This document shows, one piece after another, positions 1-7,945 of a stretch of 8,331 nucleotides of DNA. Origin of the DNA: Saprospiraceae bacterium (GTDB taxonomy: Bacteria; Bacteroidota; Bacteroidia; Chitinophagales; Saprospiraceae); contig JADKCC010000053.1 in NCBI GenBank assembly GCA_016714785.1, positions 1 through 8,331 on the forward strand. The letters are read 5' to 3'. Position 1 is the first letter of the stretch, and each line of letters starts with the position of its first letter. The notes beneath the pieces were generated by a model. That model did no database searches and had not been told where the DNA came from. It saw nothing but the letters and a program-made list of their open reading frames with translations. The translations under genes and the position numbers were made by a program.

Positions 1-92
1 AAAACACAAGCCGACACTTCGCAAAACCAAAAGAGCCATTTTTACCGATAGTTTCAAAAAAAATATCTAATATTGAAACAAAATTTAAAGAC
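1..92 (+). other. Upstream leader, possibly including the 3' end of a preceding gene
   Basis: No gene can be assigned with confidence here. One frame runs from base 1 to a TAG at 49-51 and another from base 2 to a TAA at 68-70. Either could be the last codons of an upstream + strand gene, but the stretch is too short, and the window too rich in indels, to choose. The third frame is open into the lipoprotein gene at 93, but the signal peptide fixes that gene's start. The bases just before ATG 93 are A-rich with no Shine-Dalgarno site. I see no convincing promoter or terminator. Confidence 0.3.
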
Positions 93-451
93 ATGAGACA
101 AACGATACTTTTATTAGGCTTACTTATAGCGTTAAGCAGCTGCAACAATGTTCAATCAAGGCTTGATAAAGCTGAAAAAGAAATTGAATATGCTGAGCAA
201 AACAAAGAAGAAATGACCGCAAAAGATTGGTCTACACTTGAAAAAAAGATGCAAGAGCTTGAAAGTGACTTGGAACAAAACAGAGAAAAATACACTCGAT
301 GAACAGGTAAAAGAGTTGGAAAGTTGCAAGGTCGTTACTTTGCTGTTGCTGTAAAGGGAATTAATGATTTTCAAGAATAAAAGACCTCGGTAACCAAATG
401 GATGGTTTTATTGAAGGAATAACAGACTCAACTAATAATAAAAACAAATAG
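93..451 (+). CDS. Small coiled-coil lipoprotein (frameshifted)
   Basis: Predicted lipoprotein of about 119 residues, probably exported and lipid-anchored in the cell envelope. The start at 93 gives a short signal peptide (MRQTILLLGLLIAL) followed by a lipobox LSSC with Cys17 as the modified residue. After it comes a charged, helix-forming stretch rich in Glu, Lys and Gln (about residues 22-70), likely a coiled coil. The first frame stops at 302. An extra base (or two missing) near 297, a missing G near 318 and a missing base near 375-380 restore continuous protein, including KLQGRYFAVAVKGINDFQ and a tail ending in NNKNK at TAG 449-451. The pattern of a lipobox, an acidic helix and then a Gly-Lys-rich segment resembles small uncharacterised Bacteroidota lipoproteins. 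The next gene starts 2 bases later, so the two are probably co-transcribed. Function is unknown. Confidence 0.7.
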
Positions 452-453
452 GC

Positions 454-2015
454 ATGCAAGTTAAATTTTTAAAATCAATCGTGATTCCTGCTATTGCAGG
501 AGGTATTGTCTTCTTATCATCCTGCGGTGACAGTGGTGAAAAAAAAGCTTTTTCCAATTTTCATCCTGAAAAAGAAGTTGAAAAATACATTGATGGTTAT
601 TACAGTGCTAGTCTGGGTGAATCTTCCAATCCTAAATCTGGGAAAAGTTCCGTTTACATAGATTTTTCTGACGGTTTAGTTCAGGCGTACACTAAAAACC
701 CTCAAAATGTTCATATTATATTATACAAGCAATTACAAAATAAGCTTGTAAATCCTGATATTGAATGGTTTGCCTGGGCGGTGGCAAAATTAATCCTCTT
801 GACTACAATAGTAACGAGCTCTTCAATAAAGTTTCTGACCCAAAACAGTACAAAGATATAATAGCCCTATTCAAGAGACCTTAAAGAAAATAACTGAGGA
901 AACAATGATGCCTTATTAGTATCCGATTATGAAGAGTATACTACTGATTAGTAAGAACAGTTTGAAAACTATCCCAAGAGTTACTTTATTAATTGGCTGA
1001 AAAAAGGTAATTCAATAACTTTCTTTTACACCGATTATGAGGAAGTTAATAATAAGTCTAAGATAAAAAGTGCAAAACATTTGTACTTTACAGTTTTCAC
1101 TCATGGAAGTGCAAATGAGTCTAGTATGATTTCAATGGTTCGCGATGCATTAAAGGACCGCTATACAACTAAAGAATTTACCTTGAACAACAATCCATAT
1201 TCTGTTACGAATAATTATGGAGGAAAGATTTCACTGGCATGCAAAATAAGCAGTTTAACCAATGGAAAACCTTTAATAGTAATGCATGTTTAGATAAGAA
1301 ACTGCCTTAGAGGTAATTGGCATCAATAAAGTTTGGAATGCGGATGTTGATAAGTATGTACAGAATATTATTGATAAGGAGAATGGAATTTTCCTTGCAA
1401 AGCTATACTTAAACGCTTCTGATCAGTCTTCCTATAAACTAAATAAGGTTGCTGTTAGGGTATATGACGTTACTGACGATTATAAACATTATGCAGAATG
1501 TGAAGAGGCAAAAAATCATCAACCCAAAATGACTAAAGATAAAGGTAAAAATGATGTATGGTCTGACGAAAGCAAAAAAGATCCTATAGTAACTGCTTGC
1601 TATGAAAAGGATAAAACTGAATTAAAGAAAGATTGGATTTTCGTTTCTGGGAATCCAAAACCTCTTGAATCTTGGGAAGAGCTGTTTTCTCATGATGAAC
1701 AATCTTTCAGACCATCTTAAAATTCTCCTGAAAAGTAGAGCTAGTAACAAATTTTCATAAAAATTACAAGCTTAAAAACATTAAAAGTAATACGGCATTA
1801 TTACGAATCGATTACGTAATTGAAGACGCTACATTTAATAGTGAAATATTCAACTTAACGATTTTCAATGGAGTTCAACTACACAGAAGGAGAAAATAAA
1901 TAATGCCTTGGCAGAAGCTATAAGAAATTCGCTTCAAGAACCATCCGTTAGCCCTAAAGGTAAAATCTTGTATTCCTACTACATTAAATTAGGAAACTCC
2001 ACTAAATCTGAATAA
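454..2015 (+). CDS. Large lipoprotein with a vWA-like N-terminal half (frameshifted)
   Basis: Predicted envelope lipoprotein of about 520 residues. The start at 454 gives a signal peptide and a lipobox LSSC with Cys24. Residues about 66-200 alternate predicted strands and helices: VYIDFSDG (Asp70, Ser72, Gly74; bases 661-675), a helix, a strand ending in a GLGGGK turn, a long helix, the strand ALLVSDYEEY (near 913-939), a helix, and SITFFYTDYE (near 1012-1041). This order and the D-x-S-x-G motif suggest a vWA-like fold with a partial metal-binding site; that is inference. The second half (1227-2015) is Lys/Asp-rich and unrecognised. Apparent one-base losses near 774, 866, 900, 1227, 1300, 1720, 1735 and 1845 and a change near 1710 break the frame. 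TAG and TAA at 949-954 lie inside otherwise good coding sequence. The reading ends LGNSTKSE at TAA 2013-2015. Confidence is high for one gene and modest for the fold. Confidence 0.72.
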
Positions 2016-2045
2016 TCAACAAATCAAACAATAAAAATTAAGAAC

Positions 2046-2381
2046 ATGAACAGTTACATCACTTCCATCATTGCAGCCGGTTTATTCATTTTAATAGCCG
2101 CTGTTATTTCTACTGCTATTAAATTTGAAGGTGGCGCTAATCCTAAAGATCCGGGTAAACGTAAAATGTGGTTTTGGATCATGGCAATCCTTAATCCCGT
2201 TTTGTTCTATGTTCTAAGTGCATTCGTGTTGGCTCCAAATCCTGAAAACGATCAGATGGTCTATGATGATTACATGGCATCACTTCCAATAGCTGCTGGT
2301 ATTGGATTCGTAGTGTATATTGTTTTGGGCTTTGTGTTAAGCAAAGTGTTCAAAAACGGCAAATTAGGAAACTGGTTTTAA
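2046..2381 (+). CDS. Three-helix inner-membrane protein, unknown function
   Basis: Intact 111-residue integral membrane protein. Three hydrophobic segments are clear: residues 5-26, 42-63 and about 81-100. They are separated by a positively charged loop (KDPGKRK, residues 34-40) and an acidic loop (PENDQ to YDDY, residues 66-76). By the positive-inside rule the KDPGKRK loop and the basic tail (KNGKLGNWF) should face the cytoplasm, with the acidic loop in the periplasm. Three helices would put the N-terminus outside. I do not recognise a named family. It lies 30 bases after the lipoprotein gene and 19 before the tubulin-like gene. It could therefore anchor the cytoplasmic cytoskeletal proteins to the membrane, which is an inference from context only. 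It is the only internal gene here without a frameshift, which supports the view that damage elsewhere is random error. Confidence 0.85.
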   Translation: MNSYITSIIAAGLFILIAAVISTAIKFEGGANPKDPGKRKMWFWIMAILNPVLFYVLSAFVLAPNPENDQMVYDDYMASLPIAAGIGFVVYIVLGFVLSKVFKNGKLGNWF

Positions 2382-2400
2382 TCTTTAAAAAAAAACATCA

Positions 2401-4058
2401 ATGAGTCAAGATAAATTATTTGTAATAGGTATTGGTGGCACAGGTATGAGGTGCCTGGAGGCCTTTACACACCTATGCAATAGGAATGTTTGATAATCAA
2501 GAAATAGAGGTTTTAACACTTGATACGGATCAGTTAAATGGTAACAAAACGAAAACCGAAAATCTGATTGAACTATACAGCCGCATTAAAACCTCCGATT
2601 CCGGCCCTAAAGGAGGTACCCCAAATGCTAATACGTTCTTTTCTGCTAAATTAAATTTACATAGATTTTGGACGGATTACTCTGGCAGTGAGAGCTAACT
2701 ATAGAAGTATATCTACGCTGGCTGAAGGCAATCCTGAAAAACAAAAAGCCAATAAGCTGGTTTCAGATTTGTTTTTAGATGAAAATTCTGTTCAGGAATT
2801 TAATTTGGCGCATGGATATCGTGCTCAAACACATTTAGGATCCCACCTAATGTATCATGCCATAATTGAATCTGCAAGAAATTTAGCATCAGGTTCAAAT
2901 ATAGCAAGCTCAAGACCAAGAGCTTGAAGTCTTCATGAATAAACTGAATGAAGCGGGTAAATTAGGTGCTCGTGTGTTTGTTTTCGGTTCGATATTTGGT
3001 GGTACTGGTGCTTCGTCAATCCCGGTAATTCCAAAAGCATTCCAGGATTTTATTCAAATACGCTCGGGAGGCAAATCAACATTGGACTTTAGTAAAACCA
3101 AATTTGGCTCAACTTTATTAACTGAATATTTCACATTCAAAAAACCTGATGCCAAGCAGATGTCCACGAAGATGATAGTGTAATTGCTGATTCTTCATTT
3201 TTTCCACTCAATAGCCAGGCTGCTTTGCAGTTCTATCAAAACGATCCAACGGTTCAAAGAACATATAAAACCATGTATCACATTGGGTGGCCTGTAGAAA
3301 GTAAAAAGATGGGTGAGGAAAAGGAAAGTAATACAATTACTGGAGGTGAAAAACAAAAAAACGCTTGTCATATTACAGAAATGTTGTGTGCATGTGCCGC
3401 TTATGATTTCTTGACAAAATCGACTGGTTTTGATGTTGAAAAAGCGGAATACCTATATAAAGCCATAGAATTCAAAGATAATTCATTTAATCTGTCATTT
3501 AACGATTTTGTTGGCAGTGAAAATAAGGCGGGTGAAGTTTTTGCTAATAGATTAGGGGCATTTTTCTCACTTGGTCACATAGTTCTATCAATAAATGGTG
3601 CAGGTTTTAACTCAGATCCAAAATCAGGAATGAGAGCTTTTATAACTCGTTTAGAAAAACAAAAATTACCTCAATACAACTCAATTCCGGATACTGAATG
3701 CGAAGAGATAAATGAATATCTCCGACAATTTGCATACACAACGGATGGCGGTCAGCAATTTTTCCCAGGATGGTTATATCAGGTCCGTTCTACTGTTGCT
3801 CCAGGTAGTTTTATGTTCGACAGTAAAGCTTTTACCACAAATCTCAGAGAGTTGCAAAAAATTGATGTTGGAGAACTTTTTCTCGAAAAGAAAAATCATT
3901 GGCCCGGTGGTGGTTTAATGTCTAATCGATTTGACAAATTTATAGATACATTGATTGATGTAAAACCAGAGGAAACTCAAAAAGTGAATACCACTAAAGA
4001 AAAATTCATGGCGCATATTTACAGCGCTATTACCAAATCCCAAAACTTTATTAATTAA
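2401..4058 (+). CDS. FtsZ/tubulin-superfamily protein (Tubulin_2-like), frameshifted
   Basis: Predicted GTP-binding protein of about 552 residues in the tubulin/FtsZ superfamily, most like the large tubulin-like group that Pfam calls Tubulin_2; the assignment rests on motifs. The N-terminus reads LFVIGIGGTGMRCLEAF (residues 6-22), matching the first nucleotide-binding loop (G-x-GG-x-G after a strand). LTLDTDQ near residue 40 fits the following strand and loop. The tubulin signature (T4) loop appears as FGGTGASS near residues 199-206 (bases 2995-3018), after the strand RVFVFGSI. Canonical FtsZ has GGGTG[ST]G, so the loop is kept but its end differs. The region from about residue 240 to the end is long and unrecognised. 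FtsZ is usually 320-400 residues, so this is a larger relative. Four frameshifts lie near 2477, 2685, 2908 and 3160; 3225-4058 is open. ATG 2401 was chosen because it starts just before the first strand behind an A-rich leader. It probably acts in the cytoplasm. Confidence 0.82.
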
Positions 4059-4063
4059 AAGCT

Positions 4064-7000
4064 ATGGCAGAGAAAACATTAAAGGCATTAGCCATAAAAT
4101 CAAAATCAAACCCTCCTGGGAAATCAGAATATAAGTGGGATGTAATACTGAAATAGATAACTTCACCAAAAGGAATTGTTATTCCAGAATTGGGAATTGA
4201 AAAAGATGGTACAGCCAAAGTTGATATTGGAGCTATTGTATCAGGTATGCCTACGGTATATGCTAGAGCAAATCTGTTCAAAAATGCCTTGGATAACGTT
4301 ACCGACAAAGATGCTGAGGCATCTGGTCTTATGCTTTTTTATAAAAACTTAATTAACGAATGGAGAGGTCTAATAAGTTGTATTGCCTTAAACTACAAGG
4401 ACATTGAGATTCAACGTTTGAGACTTCAATATTCAGATGGTAAAAAGCATTTTTGAAACTGAAAACTTATATGAGCCATTAGGTGCATTTGGTAATATGC
4501 TTTTTGAGCGAAAACCACTTTGGTGCGACCAAACTTTGGCGTCAAATGATGAACGAATTCCGTTTATTGATATAATTACATTCAACGGTAAGTGATAGAG
4601 CAACATCACCTGATAGCCTTCTTTTTACTTCTGTTGGTTACAAGCTTAGTGAAAAATTGCCGTTTGTAAATGTCAATAGTGGCAAGCTTATTGATCCATT
4701 ATTGAGTGATATTCAACCCGAACAGTTATTGGCTATTCATGCATTTGTTCAACATGTAGTTAACAAAACAGATGCGTTCAAAAATACATTTAATAATCTT
4801 GATAACTTTCTAAAGCCAAATTATTCGAGCATATATGGTAATATGCAAGATTGGTTAAAAGAAATGGATACCTATGCTTCCAAAAGGGGTTGGGTTAAGC
4901 CTTCTCAGAAACCAGGAAGCACACCGGAAGTCAATAAATTTATAGCACCATTTTCCATACTGTTTAATCACTCTACTGAACTCTATGGTTTGGAAGGGGT
5001 TATTTATTCTGAAAGCTAGTTATGATGGAAGAATTTCATTCAAACCTTCCGAACTATTGTTGCCAGAAACTACTGAAATAATTCAATTTAGATTTGGCGC
5101 AGATGATGAAAAAGATAAGAATTTTCTTGCAAACAGACCACTTATGCTGCTGAGGGCAGATGTAAAAGGAATGCCTAATAATTATGCCTATTTCACGCTT
5201 CCACTTACCCCTCATGCATTAAATGTGTTTGGAAATAATTTATCAGCTTTAACAGGTATTGCAGATGCAAGCGAAGTGAAATCTAGACTATCTGCTGAAT
5301 ATGAAGTGGATAATATGGGAGAATATTTAAATGTGAGGTTGCGATTACATAGTCAAACCGGAAATGAAATGTGATTGATGAAATACAAAGTGGCTGGTGA
5401 GGTTAAAGATTCGATATTCTGCTTTGGCCGAACTTCATTAGTAAGAAGTGGAACCGTTATTTTATGTATAACGAAATACCACATAATGATATTAAGTTTC
5501 AAGCTTCACCGTTTATAGGCGATATCAACAATGATGATCAGCACTTTAGAATAGTGTTAAATGATAAAAACGAACCGCTTTATTTGGCCAAAGATGGAAA
5601 ATTACAGGATTTAAATAACCCTGATTATATATCCTCTTTGTTAGTTGAAAACAACCAAAAGGTAAGTGATAATCCTTACAAGTATGAAATATATGAAAGC
5701 AATCAACCTTTTAAGGGTATAAAATTCTCATACGGTAAATCGGATAATCTTTGTGGTTTTGTTATCATCCGATATGATAAACTGAATAAAATTAAAGAAC
5801 TTCCTAAAGATATGACAAATGAGATGCAAAATCTTGCAAAAGCTCGTTTGGGAATAGATTTTGGAAGTAAATTCATCTGTAGCTTATTGGTCAGATAGAG
5901 ATAACGAAGTAAAAGGAATGACACTGAAAAAGAAGAAGAATTTCTCTTCTTGCTTCAGACAATAAAAATAATGACGAACGACCAGCAGTTGAGGATGAAG
6001 TGTTTTTCTTTCAAAATGATGAGATTAAAACGAATGCCATAAAATCAGTTTTGGCTATTCACGATTTTAAGCGCCTTTCAAATCCTTCTAACCTTACTCA
6101 GGAGCAATTGTTGGAGAAGGAGATTATTGGAGGATTTCCTTGTTTTGAGAAAAACTTACCAATAGAAACTTCAGACAATACAAAACACACTTTGAAGTTT
6201 AACAGAGCAGGTATTGCTGAATTAAATACAATATGAAATGGTCAAGCAATCCGCTTGAAAAAGGGCATAAAAAGGCGTACCTCAGTTCTTTAATGCTTCA
6301 TATTTATGCTCAGCTTTTCGAGGAGGGGCATGAACCCACTTCCTTAAAGTGGTCTTATCCTTCCTCTATGGTTGGTGATATTCTCAATCAATACAGAGGT
6401 ATCTATGATTCATTAAGTGAAATTAGCCCTATAGTCGAGTCTAAAGGTTATTAGTTTATCCACCCGACATTCAAGGTAATACGAATGGGGATGAAAATAC
6501 TTGGGCAGGTTCAAAACACCGGAAGTTCATGGGGTGGTGTTAGTGGAAACAAGTGAAAATACAGTAAATACTTGGGGGTGATATTCAGGGAATAGTTGGG
6601 AAGCCCCATCCTACTCCCTACGCCCACCTACCAATCCTTTGGAGGATGGGGAAATCAAGAATCTTCTAAATCAAAGAGTGTTGTTGAAATTAAAATAGAT
6701 AATGGACCTTTAAAATTTGATTTCAGACCCTTAGATGACAATGAGTCACTAACTGAATCATGTGCTGTGGCGAATTACTTTTTAGAAGATCTCCCAGTAA
6801 GACCAGGTGAATTACTAATGATATTTGATGTGGGAGGCTCTACTACAGACATTAGCGTTCTTTCTCAAATGGAAGGCGGTGGGAAAGCCATGATTAAGCA
6901 GAACTCTATTCGCTGGGCTGCCCAACGTTTGGCTTTCGCAACTCGCTATTCCAAGAATTTTCAGTCAGTTCTATTACGGATGTGTGAAAAAAAGAAAATT

Positions 7001-7945
7001 AAGATTGAAGGTCTGAACACAACACCATCAAAGTACAACGAAAATACAGCTCCTTTTTACTTTGAGCAATTGATTGATAGGTTAGAAGATTCCGATTTCC
7101 CAGACTTCTATCGCCTGATTGCTGCTGAGTGCAATGAACTGATGAGCGTAAATCTTTATGTAACCGGCTTGATTATGTATTACGCTGGCCAACTTACATT
7201 AAAGATGCGTGAAGAAATGCTCCGTTCAGAGGATGTTCCTGTTATTGTTAAGAATATGCCGCCCAAAATTTATATCGCTTTTGCAGGGAAAGGTGCCCGA
7301 ATTTTTGATTGGTTTGATGCGATAAACCCGAAAGCTGCAAATGAATATTACACTCAGATGTTTATACGTGGTATTGGAGGAATGGAAAGGGCAAAGTCTA
7401 CTATTACACCTATTAATTTTCCAAGTGAAATTATTAAAATAAATGCCTTTAAAAAGGAAAATAATGCGGATGTAAAATAAAGAGGTTTCAAGGGATTAGC
7501 AATCCCAACTTTAAATCAAAATACTTGTTCCAAAAGAAAAGCAGACGATTGAAATTTTAGGCGAAGAGGGATTTTGTGTTTACACCCTTCTGGAGAAATG
7601 AAATATCTTGATTTTAGTAATTCTGTAACTCCTGAGATGATGGAACATTTAGGGGCATACTTTGTAAATAATCCACAGCCAGGCAAACCACCTTGCCCAC
7701 GTTTTATGGATTTTGCTGACTTATTCTATAAAGTTTCATCGTCAACTTTCGGTTTCAATATGAAGCAGGAAGAATTTATAGCAGGTTTTAATAATATGAA
7801 TATTGAAGCAGCAATAAAGCAAGACCCTGATTACATTGAAGCACAAAAAGCAAAGAAAACCAAAGAATTTGGTTATGTATCCGATTTGTAATGGAGGAAA
7901 GTTTTTGAAGAGCGTATTCTAAAAGCCATAAAAATTAAAGAATGA
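4064..7945 (+). CDS. Large protein with C-terminal actin/Hsp70-like ATPase domain (heavily frameshifted)
   Basis: Reads as one protein of about 1,290 residues. The N-terminal half (about 1-590) is unrecognised; useful landmarks are VYARANLFKNAL and INEWRGLISCIAL (residues 65-107) and DILLWPNFISKKWNRYF (bases 5419-5466). The C-terminal part is an actin/Hsp70-type ATPase. Phosphate-1 loop GIDFGS, then NSSVAYWSD after a 2-base loss, starts at 5854 (Hsp70: GIDLGTTNS). Phosphate-2 loop FDVGGSTTDISVL lies at 6824-6862. An adenosine-type motif, IAFAGKGARIFDW, lies at about 7274-7312. Phosphate-1 to phosphate-2 spacing is about 325 residues against roughly 190 in Hsp70, so there is a large insertion. 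Breaks lie near 4154 (TAG), 4445, 4590, 5000, 5372 (TGA), 5415, 5869, 5938, 6230, 6450, 6514, 6551, 6579, 6617, 7479-7490, 7523, 7585 and 7889 (TAA). A split into two genes at 5374/5378 is possible. TAA 7889 may be the real stop, but the frame continues to TGA 7943-7945, overlapping the next gene. Confidence 0.75.
6454..6665 (+). other. Trp/Gly/Asn/Ser-rich low-complexity insert in the actin-like domain
   Basis: Between the two phosphate loops of the actin-like domain the protein becomes rich in Gly, Trp, Asn and Ser. Recurrent pieces are NTWAGS, SSWGGVSGN, NTWGG, GNSWEAP and FGGWGNQESS, recovered by following three frames across small indels near 6514, 6551, 6579 and 6617. The DNA carries runs of three to five G at 6487-6490, 6503-6505, 6531-6534, 6574-6578, 6588-6590 and 6598-6600, unusual in this AT-rich window. 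This is probably a flexible surface loop and helps explain the wide spacing of the ATPase motifs. The exact residues are uncertain because the frame is broken repeatedly here. Confidence 0.55.
7942..7945 (+). promoter_or_regulatory. ATGA stop/start overlap suggesting translational coupling
   Basis: The frame of the large actin-like gene ends in TGA at 7943-7945 and the next gene opens with ATG at 7942-7944, giving the classic four-base overlap. It would couple translation of the two proteins and suggests they are made in a fixed ratio. The caveat is an in-frame TAA at 7889-7891: if that is the true stop, the genes are instead separated by 50 bases. Confidence 0.5.

Noticed and set aside
68..75. 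TAATATTG as a Bacteroidota -7 promoter element (TAnnTTTG)
   Set aside because: One mismatch, and no TTTG-type -33 element at the proper spacing; the nearest TTTC at 52-55 is too close.
156..374. Minus-strand open frame of 72 codons
   Set aside because: It lies opposite the small lipoprotein gene, is Phe/Ser-rich as expected from the complement of Glu/Lys-rich coding sequence, and has no domain or neighbour on that strand.
2477..3165. Programmed ribosomal frameshifting in the tubulin-like gene
   Set aside because: Four shifts in under 700 bases, in different directions and without a shared slippery site, fit random error better.
2401..3183. Several separate small genes between 2401 and 3183
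   Set aside because: The pieces join into one tubulin-like protein with the loops in the expected order; the individual frames start and stop in the middle of predicted strands.
3712..3918. Plus-strand open frame of 68 codons in another frame
   Set aside because: It sits wholly inside the long clean reading of the tubulin-like gene (3225-4058).
4051..4308. Minus-strand open frame of 85 codons
   Set aside because: It overlaps the start of the large actin-like gene, whose + strand reading is coherent; no recognisable features.
5703..5924. Minus-strand open frame of 73 codons
   Set aside because: It is opposite the phosphate-1 loop of the actin-like domain, which is clearly the real coding sequence.
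6487..6600. G-quadruplex regulatory element
   Set aside because: The G-runs are spaced too widely and unevenly for a standard quadruplex, and they are explained by Gly/Trp codons.
454..7945. Alternative genetic code or stop-codon readthrough to explain internal stops
   Set aside because: All three stop codons occur internally and most breaks are frame changes rather than in-frame stops, so recoding does not explain them. Apparent true ends also use TAA, TAG and TGA.
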